Below are positions 41,016 through 49,539 of a DNA stretch of 64,000 nt, piece by piece. Source of the stretch: Streptomyces fagopyri. GTDB lineage: Bacteria; Actinomycetota; Actinomycetes; Streptomycetales; Streptomycetaceae. The DNA lies in NCBI RefSeq assembly GCF_009498275.1, contig NZ_CP045643.1, positions 8,122,001-8,186,000 of the forward strand, given 5' to 3'. The notes beneath the pieces are model-generated. The model had not been told where the DNA came from and did no database searches. It was given only the letters and a program-made list of their open reading frames with translations. Numbering within the stretch: position 1 is the first letter of the stretch; the number at the start of each line of letters is the position of its first letter. Both the position numbers and the translations under genes were made by a program.

Positions 41016-41167
41016 CGTGATCCCCGGTGGATCAGCGCGCGGCGCCGGACGCCGCGCCTCGCACGCGTGGTTCCGGGGCCTCCCCGTGCCGGGTGGGTCC
41101 CGGCGCCGCGACGACGGGCGGCGGGGTGCCGCGGCCGTCGTCGCGCGCTGATCCACCGGCGATCACG
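41016..41167. repeat. 26-bp inverted repeat enclosing 100 bp
   Basis: Arms at 41016-41041 and 41142-41167 are complementary at 25 of 26 positions (they begin CGTGATC and include CCGGTGGATCAGCGCGCG). The interior can form a second hairpin (ACGACGG.. with ..CCGTCGT). It lies in the gap between divergent VOC and GNAT genes. It resembles a MITE or a large stem-loop. No obvious target-site duplication. Confidence 0.8.
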
Positions 41168-41237
41168 GCAGGTGGGCCGGGCGGGGCGTTACGCTCGGCG
41201 GTGCCCGACCCGCGCCACAGATTCGGAGAACCGCTCC

Positions 41238-41780
41238 ATGGACACCGCCGCCTCCCACGGACTGACCTTCCGCGACGCCACCGACGCGGACGCCGATGTC
41301 CTCGTCGCGCTGATCGAGTCCGCGTACCGCGGTGACGCCAGCCGGGCCGGCTGGACCACGGAGGCCGACATCCTCCAGGGGCAGCGGACCGACCCGGAGG
41401 GCGTGCTCGCCGTCATCAAGGCGCCGGACAGCCGGCTGCTGACCGTCGAGCGGGACGGCGCCGTCGTCGCCTGCTGCCAGCTGGAACACCGCGGCGACCA
41501 CGCCTACTTCGGCATGTTCGCGGTCAGCCCGGCACTCCAGGGCGGTGGCCTGGGCAAGGTGATCCTCGCCGAGGCGGAGCGGTACGCGCGCGAGACCTGG
41601 GACGTCGTGGAGATGCACATGACCGTGATCTCCGTACGCGACGACCTCATCGCCTGGTACGAGCGGCGCGGCTACCGCCGTACGGGACGGATGACCCCGT
41701 TCCCGTACGGCGACGAGCGCTTCGGTGTCCCGCAGCGCGACGACCTGCGGTTCGAGCTGCTGGTCAAGCCGCTGGGCTGA
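41238..41780 (+). CDS. GNAT-family N-acetyltransferase
   Basis: 180 aa, ATG. Acetyl-CoA motif A is FAVSPALQGGGLGKVILAEAE (Q-x-x-G-x-G). N-terminal strand LTFRDATDADADVLVALIESAYRG. C-terminal YERRGYRRTGRMTPFPYGDERFG. Substrate unknown. Confidence 0.88.
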   Translation: MDTAASHGLTFRDATDADADVLVALIESAYRGDASRAGWTTEADILQGQRTDPEGVLAVIKAPDSRLLTVERDGAVVACCQLEHRGDHAYFGMFAVSPALQGGGLGKVILAEAERYARETWDVVEMHMTVISVRDDLIAWYERRGYRRTGRMTPFPYGDERFGVPQRDDLRFELLVKPLG

Positions 41781-41825
41781 TGCCCGGCGTGGCCGCGAGC
41801 AGCGGTCCGGGCGGCGCCCGGCGGG

Positions 41826-42509
41826 TCACGCCGTGAAGCGGCCGGTGCGTTTGATCTGGGGGTAGTCGGTGGTCGCGCCGTCCAGCTCCAGCGCGCGCAC
41901 CAGCCGCAGCTGGTCCTGGGTGTTCACCACCCACCCGATGATCCTCAGACCGGACTCGCGGGCGTGCTCGACGACCTCCAGGGTCAGCCGGCGGATGTTC
42001 AGGCAGACGGTCGCGGCACCGGCCTCCACGGCGCGGTCCACGACGTCGACGCCGTAGCGGCTCGCGATGAGCGCGGTGCGGACGCCCGGCACGAGCCGGG
42101 TGACCTCGGCGATCGCCTCGTCGTGGAACGACGACACCTCGACGCGTCCCACCAGGTCGCGCCGGTGCATCACGTCGGCCAGCGCCCGTGCCGCGGCGGT
42201 GTCCTTGATCTCGGCCTGCAACGGCGCCCTGACGGCGTCCAGGACCTCTTCGAAGACGGGTACGCGCTCACCGCACCCGGCGTCCAGCGCCCGCAGCTCC
42301 GCGAGCGTCATCTCGGAGACCGGCCCCGAACCGTCGGTCGTACGGTCCACGTCCGCGTCGTGCATGACGACGAGCGCGCCGTCCTTGCTCAGATGCAGAT
42401 CGAGTTCGATCAGGTCGAGGCCCGCGTTCTGGGCGGCGACGAAGGAACGGAGGGTGTTCTCGGGCTCGACACCCATCACTCCGCGATGACCGATGGTGAG
42501 GAAGTTCAA
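41826..42509 (-). CDS. Glycerophosphodiester phosphodiesterase
   Basis: 227 aa from a TTG at 42509 (Leu-Asn-Phe-Leu-Thr-Ile-Gly-His-Arg-Gly). This start fits the family because the catalytic GHRG follows at once; the upstream extension to 42575 has no similarity. Motifs: GHRG, PENT, ELDLHLSKDGALVVMHDADVDRTTDG and the final TDYPQ. Cytosolic; it hydrolyses glycerophosphodiesters to glycerol-3-phosphate and alcohol. Confidence 0.88.
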   Translation of the reverse strand: MNFLTIGHRGVMGVEPENTLRSFVAAQNAGLDLIELDLHLSKDGALVVMHDADVDRTTDGSGPVSEMTLAELRALDAGCGERVPVFEEVLDAVRAPLQAEIKDTAAARALADVMHRRDLVGRVEVSSFHDEAIAEVTRLVPGVRTALIASRYGVDVVDRAVEAGAATVCLNIRRLTLEVVEHARESGLRIIGWVVNTQDQLRLVRALELDGATTDYPQIKRTGRFTA

Positions 42510-42952
42510 GACGCGACTCGCTTCCGTCGACGGCGGCTCTGCGCACGCGTGGTCCCGGCGGCGCCCACGCGGCAAGGCCGCAGCCTAATCGCCCGGCCGC
42601 GCGATGTACCCGCTCGTACGCCGGCAGGGCGTGTCCCGGCCGGGCGGGGTACGCCCTCGCGACCCGGTCCGGATCACCCGGGGGTGGGCGAGTCCTGTGG
42701 TGATTGACGACTCGGGTCGACCGGACCGCGCGGCGGTCGGGCCCCTGTCGTGACGTCCCGCGGACACCTTCCGCGGATGTCCGGAACGCCCGATACCGCT
42801 TGACGGAAGTAGTCGCCCATGCGGTGTACGACAGGAAAAAGAGCGGTGAAGGTGGGGGTTGCGCAGGATAATCTATCGATACTCCCCTTGCGGGAAGGAA
42901 CCTCATTTACATACGGTGTGCATACGCGAGGTTCTCCCGTGGAGGATGAGAC
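42510..42952. other. Intergenic, upstream region of the DUF6421 operon
   Basis: 443 bp, no gene. The last 120 bp are AT-richer (GGATAATCTATCGATACT, CATTTACATACGG) and should contain the operon promoter. A good GTGGAGGATGAG ribosome site precedes the ATG at 42953. No clean -35/-10 pair could be assigned. Confidence 0.5.
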
Positions 42953-44350
42953 ATGACGGAAATTCTTGTGCAGGTGGGTACGGAGGAGCAGGCTCCTCCC
43001 GTGGGCAGGGTGGTGGAGCACCCGGCTTGGCCCGTGCTCAAGGATGCCGTGGAGGAGATCCGCCCATGGCAGTCCAAGGACGGCTCGATCGACTTCGAGG
43101 CGGAGGGAGCCCCGGATTCCGCCGATGTCGAGCTGGCCGTACGCCGGGCGATAGACGCCGTCGAGCGGCTCGCCCCGCTGCTGCCGCACGACGCGGCGTA
43201 CCACGAGGCGCTCGTGAAGGATCTGCGCGGCTGGGCCGACGGGGGCTTCCTGGTCCCCGACTTCCTGGACTCGCTGCTGGCCTTCCAGCCCGCCGCGAAC
43301 CGTGAGGACGGCCTCCAGCACCTGGTGGTCTTCCCGATGTACACGCAGAACGGCAACCCGGACCGCAACTTCGAGGCGGTCGTGCTGCGCATGGTCTGGC
43401 CGGACTGGCTGGCCGAGCTGGAGCGCACCCGCTACGACAACCCGCTGTTCTGCGGGATCACCTTCGAGGACTTCACGGCGGGCTACGACACCAACTCGGC
43501 CGTCCTCTTCCCGGAGACCATCGCCGTGCGCGAGGCACCCGCGCGCTTCAGCTGGGGCGGTATCTTCTGCGACCGCGAGGCCGCCCGCTTCCGCGCCGTC
43601 ACCGAGGCCGCCGTGGACGTCCTGGGCCTCCAGCTGCCCGAGGACATCGCCGCGATGGTGCAGGACCAGGAGCGCTGCGAGCAGGCCTTCGTGCTGTGGG
43701 ACATGGTCCACGACCGCACCCACAGCCACGGCGACCTGCCCTTCGACCCGTTCATGATCAAGCAGCGGCAGCCGTTCTGGATGTACGGCCTCGAAGAGCT
43801 GCGCTGCGACCTCACCGCCTTCAAGGAGGCTGTGAAGCTGGAGGCCGAGGGTCACCAGCACGGCCGTGACGTGCAGTACGCGGTGCTCTTCGACCGGATG
43901 TTCCGCTTCCCGGTCACCGGCGACCGCAACCGCAACTACGACGGCCTCGGCGGCCAGCTGCTCTTCGCCTACCTGCACAAGCACGACGTCGTCCGCTGGA
44001 CCGACAACAAGCTGCACATCGACTGGCAGCGCGCCCCGCAGGTCACCAACCAGCTGTGCGCCGAGATCGAGGACCTCTACCGGGCCGGCATCGACCGTCC
44101 CAAGCTCGTCCACTGGTTCAAGGCGTACGAGCTGGTCTCCGGCTACCTCGCCCCGCACCCGGGATCGCGCTGGGCCAAGGGTCCGGACGCCCTGGATCTG
44201 AGCCAGCCCCCGCGCAAGCTCGTGGACGACGTGCTTCCGGACGAGTTTCCGCTGAGCATGTTCTATGAGGCGCTCTCCAAGAAGCTGAAGAACGTGATCG
44301 CCTCGACCAGGGGCATCACCGCGGCCGGCGCCGAGCGGGTCGCCGCGTGA
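42953..44350 (+). CDS. DUF6421-family protein
   Basis: 465 aa, ATG with GTGGAGG. Soluble, acidic, conserved in actinobacteria without a known function. Notable segments are VVFPMYTQNGNPDRNFEAVVLRM, FSWGGIFCDREAARFRA, and the His-rich motif MVHDRTHSHGDLPFDPFMIKQR in the middle, which looks like a metal site, followed by QLLFAYLHKHDVVRW. It is the first gene of a tight three-gene operon with an SDR and a PLP-dependent aldolase, coupled by GTGA overlaps, which points to a shared small-molecule pathway. Confidence 0.85.
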   Translation: MTEILVQVGTEEQAPPVGRVVEHPAWPVLKDAVEEIRPWQSKDGSIDFEAEGAPDSADVELAVRRAIDAVERLAPLLPHDAAYHEALVKDLRGWADGGFLVPDFLDSLLAFQPAANREDGLQHLVVFPMYTQNGNPDRNFEAVVLRMVWPDWLAELERTRYDNPLFCGITFEDFTAGYDTNSAVLFPETIAVREAPARFSWGGIFCDREAARFRAVTEAAVDVLGLQLPEDIAAMVQDQERCEQAFVLWDMVHDRTHSHGDLPFDPFMIKQRQPFWMYGLEELRCDLTAFKEAVKLEAEGHQHGRDVQYAVLFDRMFRFPVTGDRNRNYDGLGGQLLFAYLHKHDVVRWTDNKLHIDWQRAPQVTNQLCAEIEDLYRAGIDRPKLVHWFKAYELVSGYLAPHPGSRWAKGPDALDLSQPPRKLVDDVLPDEFPLSMFYEALSKKLKNVIASTRGITAAGAERVAA

Positions 44351-45132
44351 GCGCCCGCGCCGAGGACGCTCAGGAGGCGAAGAAGATGGCGAACGGAGCT
44401 CTCAGCGGTGCGGTGATCGCGGTGGCCGGCGCGGGTGGACCCGCCGGACGCGCGACGCTGGCCCGGCTCGCCGACGCGGGCGCGACCGTCGTCGGCTCGG
44501 ACAACGACCCCGAGCGGCTCGCGGCGGCCGTGGACGCGGCCCGCTACGGGCACGGCGGCGCCACCGTGGTCGGGGACACCGTGGACCTGCTCGACCTGCA
44601 GTCGACGCGTGAGTGGGCCACCCGGATCGAGAAGGACTTCGGCCGGGTCGACGGTCTGGTCCACCTCGTCGGCGGCTGGCGCGGCAGCGAGACCTTCACC
44701 AAGACGAGCCTGGACGACTGGGACTTCCTGGAGCTGCTGCTCGTCCGTACCGTGCAGCACACCTCCCTCGCGTTCCACGAGGCGCTGCAGCGCAGCGACC
44801 GCGGCCGGTACGTCCTGATCAGCGCCGCGGCGGCGAGCAAGCCGACGGCGAGCAACGCCGCCTACGCCGCGGGCAAGGCCGCCGCCGAGGCGTGGACACT
44901 GGCCATGGGCGACTTCTTCCGTAAGGCGGGGGGCGAGGAGGGCCCGACCTCCGCGGCTGTCATCCTGGTGGTCAAGGCACTGGTGCACGACGCGATGCGC
45001 GCCGAGCGCCCGAACGCGAAGTTCGCGGGCTTCACGGACGTCGACGCGCTGGCGGAGTCCATCGCGGGCGTCTGGGACCTGCCCGCCGGTGAAGTGAACG
45101 GAAAACGTCTGTGGCTGACCGAGAAGCCGTGA
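44347..45132 (+). CDS. SDR-family oxidoreductase in the DUF6421 operon
   Basis: 261 aa. The GTG overlaps the previous stop (GTGA). NAD(P) motif GAGGPAGRATLARLADAG (GxxGxxG variant), the second motif reads HLVGGWRG in place of NNAG, and catalytic Tyr/Lys in YAAGK with preceding Ser/Ala region LISAAAASKPTASN. The nonstandard second motif sets it apart from the two SDRs at 22652 and 23530. Partner of the aldolase gene. Confidence 0.87.
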   Translation: MSARAEDAQEAKKMANGALSGAVIAVAGAGGPAGRATLARLADAGATVVGSDNDPERLAAAVDAARYGHGGATVVGDTVDLLDLQSTREWATRIEKDFGRVDGLVHLVGGWRGSETFTKTSLDDWDFLELLLVRTVQHTSLAFHEALQRSDRGRYVLISAAAASKPTASNAAYAAGKAAAEAWTLAMGDFFRKAGGEEGPTSAAVILVVKALVHDAMRAERPNAKFAGFTDVDALAESIAGVWDLPAGEVNGKRLWLTEKP

Positions 45133-46202
45133 ACCGTCCGAAGACCGACGCCCGGCGGCACCACGACCCGGCCGTCCGCGGCTTCGCCAGCGACAACTAC
45201 GCGGGCGCCCACCCCGAGGTGCTCGCGGCGGTCGCGCTGGCCAACGGCGGACACCAGGTCGCGTACGGCGAGGACGACTACACGGCGAACCTCCAGAGGA
45301 TCATCCGCAGCCACTTCGGTGCCACCGCGGAGGCCTTCCCGGTCTTCAACGGCACCGGGGCCAACGTCGTCGCGCTCCAGGCGGTCACCGACCGCTGGGG
45401 AGCGGTGATCTGCGCCGAGAGCGCGCACATCAACGTCGACGAGGGCGGGGCGCCCGAGCGCATGGGCGGCCTCAAGCTGCTCACCGTCCCCACACCGGAC
45501 GGCAAGCTCACCCCCGAGCTGATCGACCGGCAGGCGTACGGCTGGGACGACGAGCACCGTGCCATGCCGCAGGTCGTCTCGATCACCCAGAGCACCGAGC
45601 TGGGCACGCTCTACACACCCGACGAGATCCGTGACATCTGCGACCACGCCCACGCGCACGGCATGAAGGTGCACCTGGACGGGTCCCGGATAGCCAACGC
45701 GGCCGCCTCGCTCGACGTCCCGATGCGGACGTTCACCAACGCGGTCGGCGTCGACATCCTGAGCCTGGGCGGGACGAAGAACGGCGCGCTGTACGGGGAG
45801 GCGGTCGTCGTCCTGAACCAGGACGCCGTCCGGCAGATGAAGCACCTGCGCAAGCTCTCGATGCAGCTGGCGTCCAAGATGCGCTTCGTCTCCGTGCAGC
45901 TGGAGGCGCTGCTCGCCAAGGACCTGTGGCTGCGCAACGCCCGCCACGCCAACGGGATGGCCCAGCGGCTGGCCGAGGGCGTGCGCTCGGTGCACGGCGT
46001 GGAGATCATCCACCCGGTCCAGGCCAACGCGGTCTTCGCCCGCCTCCCGCACGACGTGAGCGAGCGGCTGCAGAAGCGCCACCGCTTCTACTTCTGGGAC
46101 GAGGCCGCGGGCGACGTCCGCTGGATGTGCTCCTTCGACACCACCGAGGACGACGTCGACGGCTTCCTGGCCGCGCTCAAGGAGGAGATGGCCCAGCACT
46201 AG
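45129..46202 (+). CDS. Threonine aldolase / beta-eliminating lyase family PLP enzyme
   Basis: 357 aa from the GTG at 45129, overlapping the SDR stop (GTGA); a GTG at 45111 is also possible. Fold-type I PLP enzyme: SDNYAGAHPEV, PVFNGTGANVVAL, ESAHINVDEGGAPE, HLDGSRIANAAASL and the PLP lysine in LSLGGTKNGALYG. Cleaves beta-hydroxy amino acids to glycine and an aldehyde, or performs a related elimination. Together with the SDR it could interconvert an aldehyde or alcohol. Confidence 0.9.
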   Translation: MNRPKTDARRHHDPAVRGFASDNYAGAHPEVLAAVALANGGHQVAYGEDDYTANLQRIIRSHFGATAEAFPVFNGTGANVVALQAVTDRWGAVICAESAHINVDEGGAPERMGGLKLLTVPTPDGKLTPELIDRQAYGWDDEHRAMPQVVSITQSTELGTLYTPDEIRDICDHAHAHGMKVHLDGSRIANAAASLDVPMRTFTNAVGVDILSLGGTKNGALYGEAVVVLNQDAVRQMKHLRKLSMQLASKMRFVSVQLEALLAKDLWLRNARHANGMAQRLAEGVRSVHGVEIIHPVQANAVFARLPHDVSERLQKRHRFYFWDEAAGDVRWMCSFDTTEDDVDGFLAALKEEMAQH

Positions 46203-46244
46203 GCGCCATCGTCCGTCACTTCCCGACGTACTGCATAGGTATGC

Positions 46245-46278
46245 GGTCGACCGAAAAGTCATTGACTCTCGGTCGGCC
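46245..46278. promoter_or_regulatory. Inverted repeat around the -35 of the transglutaminase promoter
   Basis: GGTCGACCGA (46245-46254) and TCGGTCGGCC (46269-46278) pair at 9 of 10 positions with 14 nt between. It encloses the -35, as expected for a repressor site. Confidence 0.55.
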
Positions 46279-46291
46279 GTATTCCTATGCT
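46262..46291 (+). promoter_or_regulatory. Vegetative-type promoter TTGACT-N18-TATGCT, probably leaderless
   Basis: -35 TTGACT at 46262-46267 and -10 TATGCT at 46286-46291. Transcription should start at about 46298-46300, which is the ATG of the next gene. No Shine-Dalgarno is present. Leaderless mRNA is common in actinobacteria. Confidence 0.75.
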
Positions 46292-46299
46292 CTGCGGAT

Positions 46300-46872
46300 A
46301 TGGAGCTCATCCAGGAAAACCCGGACATCTCCGCCTACTTGGTCGCCGACGAGGTGATCGACCACCATCATCCGCTGGTGCGGGCGACGGCTGCCCGGCT
46401 CGCGAAGGAGGCCGCCGACTCGTATGCCTATGCGCGGGCGGCCTTCGAATTCGTGCGCGACACCATCCCGCACTCGCACGACTCGGGTGACCCGCGTGTC
46501 ACCTGGCGCGCCTCCGACGTCCTCGGGCTGCGCACCGGTGTCTGCTACGCGAAGGCCCATGCCCTGGCCGCGCTGCTGCGCGCCGAGGACATCCCGACCG
46601 CGTTCTGCTACCAGAAGTTCGACGAGGTGCACGGGCTGGTGGCCGTGCGGTTCCACGGGGCATGGCACCGGCAGGACCCCCGCGGAAACAAGCCCGGTGT
46701 GGACGCGCGGTTCTCCCTGGACGGTGAGCGGCTCGCCTTCACGCCCGACCCGGAGTCCAATGAGCTGGACTACCCGGTCCTGTACGCTGAACCTCATCCG
46801 GTCGTGCTGAGCACCCTGAGGGCCGCCCCCGACCGGACGCGTCTGTGGGAGACGCTCCCCACCGCACTCTGA
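46300..46872 (+). CDS. Transglutaminase-like cysteine-protease-fold protein
   Basis: 190 aa, ATG. Core transglutaminase fold with Cys in LRTGVCYAKAHALAALLRAEDIP, His in VHGLVAVRFHGAWHRQDPRGN and Asp in VDAR...LD; short form typical of bacterial transglutaminase-like proteins (peptidase or amidase activity on unknown substrates). Leaderless start behind a strong promoter. Followed after 22 bp by the B3/B4 gene. Confidence 0.87.
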   Translation: MELIQENPDISAYLVADEVIDHHHPLVRATAARLAKEAADSYAYARAAFEFVRDTIPHSHDSGDPRVTWRASDVLGLRTGVCYAKAHALAALLRAEDIPTAFCYQKFDEVHGLVAVRFHGAWHRQDPRGNKPGVDARFSLDGERLAFTPDPESNELDYPVLYAEPHPVVLSTLRAAPDRTRLWETLPTAL

Positions 46873-46894
46873 GGCAAGGCAGGCATCGCGGATC

Positions 46895-47587
46895 ATGACC
46901 CTCACGCTCACCGTGTCCGACGAGGTGCGCGCCCTGGCGCCCGGCTTCACCCATGTCGCCGTCGAGGCGTACGGACTCGTCAACGGGCCCAGCACCGAGG
47001 GGACTTCGGCGCTGCTCGACGACGCGGCCCGAAGGCTGGCCGGACGCCTCGACGGCCGCGCCCCGCACGAGGACCCGCACATGGCGGCCTGGCGCGAGGT
47101 CTACACGGCCTTCGGGTCCAAGCCCTCGCGCACCCGCAACTCGGCGGAGGCGCTGGCCAGACGTGCCCTGACGGACGCCGGACTGCCCCGGATCAACGTG
47201 CTGGTCGACCTCTACAACGCGATGAGCGTCGCCCACCTGATCCCGGTCGGGGGTGAGGACATCGAGCGCGTCAGCGGCGGGATGCGGCTCGTGCGGGCCA
47301 CGGGCGAAGAGGAGTTCGTGACCGTCACGGGCGGCGCCGAGACCGTGGAACACCCGGACGCGGGCGAAGTGGTCTGGCGCGACGGGGTCGGTGTGACCTG
47401 CCGGCGCTGGAACTGGCGCCAGGGACCGCGCACCCGTCTCACCGAGGAGTCCACCTCCGCGATCTTCCTGCTGGAGGGGCTCGCGCCGACGCCGGTGGCC
47501 GAGATCGGGGCGGCGGCCGCCGAACTCGCCGAACTGCTGGAGAAGTTCAGCCCCGGGGCACGCGTCACCGTGCATGCCCCGGAGTGA
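46895..47587 (+). CDS. B3/B4 (PheT tRNA-binding) domain protein
   Basis: 230 aa, ATG with GAGGCAAGGCAGG upstream. Stand-alone B3/4 domain as in the beta subunit of phenylalanyl-tRNA synthetase: VYTAFGSKPSRTRNSAEALARR, LPRINVLVDLYNAMSVAHLIPVGGEDI, ending with the beta-rich region. In other bacteria such proteins are suspected of editing mischarged tRNA. Same operon as the transglutaminase-like gene; convergent with PlsC at 4 bp distance. Confidence 0.88.
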   Translation: MTLTLTVSDEVRALAPGFTHVAVEAYGLVNGPSTEGTSALLDDAARRLAGRLDGRAPHEDPHMAAWREVYTAFGSKPSRTRNSAEALARRALTDAGLPRINVLVDLYNAMSVAHLIPVGGEDIERVSGGMRLVRATGEEEFVTVTGGAETVEHPDAGEVVWRDGVGVTCRRWNWRQGPRTRLTEESTSAIFLLEGLAPTPVAEIGAAAAELAELLEKFSPGARVTVHAPE

Positions 47588-47591
47588 CGAG

Positions 47592-48320
47592 TCAGCGGGC
47601 CTCGGCCGCCTTGACCTCTTCGGGGGTCGGTGCCGTACCACCGAGATGCGCGGGCATCCACCAGGTGTCGTCCGGCCCCTTGGGGCGCACGGGATAGGCG
47701 CGCTGCGCGGCCTCCAGGAGCTCCTGGACACGCTCGCGCAGTCGCCGGGTGATGGCGCCCGCGTACTGGTCCTGGGGAGCCTCCACCGCTTCGCCCACCC
47801 GGATCGTGATCGGGGTGTGGCTGCGCTTGAAGTTGCGCGGGTGCCCCTTGGTCCACAGCCGCTGGGTGCCCCACAGCGACATCGGGATCAGCGGGACGCC
47901 GGCCTCCTGAGCCATGCGCGCGGCACCCGACTTGAAGCTCTTCAGCGTGAACGACTGGGAGATGGTCGCCTCGGGGAAGACGCCGACGATCTCGCCCGAA
48001 CGCAGCGACTCCAGCGCGTGCTGATAGGCCGTCTCACCCTGCTTCCGGTCCACCGGGATGTGCTTCATGCCCCGCATCAGCGGACCGGAGATCCGGTGCC
48101 GGAACACCGACTCCTTCGCCATGAAACGCACCAGGCGCTTCTGTGGCAAGGCGGCGAGACCGTCGAAGATGAAGTCCAGATAGCTGATGTGGTTGCTGAC
48201 CAGCACGGCGCCGCCCGAGCGCGGAATGTTCTCCGTTCCCTTGCAGTCGATCTTGAGGTCCCATGCCCTGAACAACGTTTGGGCGAGACCGACGACGGGA
48301 CGGTAGACAAGCTCTGCCAT
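47592..48320 (-). CDS. 1-acyl-sn-glycerol-3-phosphate acyltransferase (PlsC family)
   Basis: 242 aa, ATG with GAGAGAAGGG upstream. Acyltransferase blocks: NHISYLD (HX4D), FMAKESVFRHRISGPLMRGMKHIPVDR, FPEATISQSFTLKSFKSGAARMA (FPEG variant with Ala) and PLIPMSLWGTQRLW. Acylates lysophosphatidic acid in phospholipid synthesis. One of probably several paralogues. Confidence 0.9.
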   Translation of the reverse strand: MAELVYRPVVGLAQTLFRAWDLKIDCKGTENIPRSGGAVLVSNHISYLDFIFDGLAALPQKRLVRFMAKESVFRHRISGPLMRGMKHIPVDRKQGETAYQHALESLRSGEIVGVFPEATISQSFTLKSFKSGAARMAQEAGVPLIPMSLWGTQRLWTKGHPRNFKRSHTPITIRVGEAVEAPQDQYAGAITRRLRERVQELLEAAQRAYPVRPKGPDDTWWMPAHLGGTAPTPEEVKAAEAR

Positions 48321-48507
48321 GGACGGGGTGGACCCTTCTCTCTGCCTGGGAAGGGGTCCCCCCGGCGGAAAAGTTACGCAGCCGTAGGTTTACGGCATTG
48401 CGCAGATCGTGCCCGAAGAACGGACGAGTGGCCAGTCCTGGTGCCTCGCGGCGGCGAGATCCTCGTCACGTCGTCCCCGTGATCCACCTCGGACTTTTAA
48501 CTCGCCT

Positions 48508-48924
48508 TTACTGCACGCGTACTGATACCCGTCGTACGAGCAGGTACATCTCGCACCCCAGGCAGTACCCGAACACCGCATTCAGAAACGCGGCCGCCAG
48601 CGCGCAAGCGGTCGCCGCGAGCCCCAGCCAGGCGGGCCCCACCGCGTAACCGACCAACCCCACCGCCGCGAACGCCAGTCCGACCGCCTGGGCGAACCGC
48701 GGTGGCCCCGGCGCCTCGAAGCCGGTCGGCGGCCCGATCCGGGGACGTACGGCCGCCTTGAACAGCAGCCCGTACGGCGAGCGCGTGACGCCACCCGCCG
48801 CGCCCAGCGCGAACGCCAGTGTCTGCCAGGCCAGTAGCCAGGCGCTGCCGGTGACCAGCACGGTTGCCAGCACGGCAGCCGTCACGGCCGCGCCGAACCG
48901 CGGCCCTCTCACGTCGATGTCCAT
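48508..48924 (-). CDS. DUF4395-family membrane protein
   Basis: 138 aa, ATG. Four predicted helices and the DUF4395 signature: FGAAVTAAVLATVLVTGSAW, RPRIGPPTGFEAPGPPRFAQAVG and FGYCLGCEMYLLVRR near the end with a CxxC-like pair. Often divergent from or next to a thioredoxin-like gene, as here, suggesting a membrane thiol-redox function. Confidence 0.9.
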   Translation of the reverse strand: MDIDVRGPRFGAAVTAAVLATVLVTGSAWLLAWQTLAFALGAAGGVTRSPYGLLFKAAVRPRIGPPTGFEAPGPPRFAQAVGLAFAAVGLVGYAVGPAWLGLAATACALAAAFLNAVFGYCLGCEMYLLVRRVSVRVQ

Positions 48925-48928
48925 GAAT

Positions 48929-48991
48929 CAAGCATTCCGCAGCGGGGGCGATCCGGGGCCCCGGGAATCTTTGCGGTCTCATGAATGCTTG
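48929..48991. promoter_or_regulatory. 9-bp inverted repeat between DUF4395 and thioredoxin genes
   Basis: CAAGCATTC at 48929-48937 and GAATGCTTG at 48983-48991 are perfect complements, each abutting one of the two divergent starts. Possibly one regulator site per promoter. Confidence 0.5.
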
Positions 48992-49413
48992 TGCACATGA
49001 TGACCGGACTTGTGGTGTGCATGGTGGTGCTCGCCGCGGCGAGCGGATACGGACTGCTGCACCAGCGGCGGAGCGGGAGGGTGAGGGTGCGCGGACGCGA
49101 CGGCGGAAAGCGGCTCGGCGCGGCGGAGTTGGGGGAGGGGCTCGGCGAACGGGCCACGCTCGTGCAGTTCTCCAGCGCCTTCTGCGCCCCCTGCCGGGCC
49201 ACCCGGCGGGTGCTCGCCGAGGTCGCCGGGCTGGTGCCCGGTGTGTCCCACGTCGAGATCGACGCCGAGGACCACCTCGACCTCGTCCGCGAACTGGACA
49301 TCCTCAAGACGCCGACCGTGCTCGTGCTGGACGCCGAGGGGCGGATCGTGCGCCGCGCGACCGGCCAACCGCGCAAGGCGGATGTGATCGCGGCGCTCGG
49401 TGAGGCCGTGTGA
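48985..49413 (+). CDS. Membrane-anchored thioredoxin-family protein
   Basis: 142 aa from 48985; starts at 48997 or 49000 are equally possible because no clear Shine-Dalgarno is seen. N-terminal helix (MMTGLVVCMVVLAAASGYGLL) anchors or exports it. Thioredoxin fold follows with active site CAPC (VQFSSAFCAPCRATRR) and cis-Pro in ILKTPTVLVLD. Likely extracytoplasmic thiol oxidoreductase acting with DUF4395. Confidence 0.88.
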   Translation: MLVHMMTGLVVCMVVLAAASGYGLLHQRRSGRVRVRGRDGGKRLGAAELGEGLGERATLVQFSSAFCAPCRATRRVLAEVAGLVPGVSHVEIDAEDHLDLVRELDILKTPTVLVLDAEGRIVRRATGQPRKADVIAALGEAV

Positions 49414-49539
49414 CCCGGCGGACCGACGGGTTCCGGCCCGCCCGGACCGGCTCCGTCCGCCTGTGAGGCGACGGTGAGACAGCTCCCAAAGACCGGGCCG
49501 CACTTGACTGCACCGGCCACCTATCGTCAGCCTGACCGT

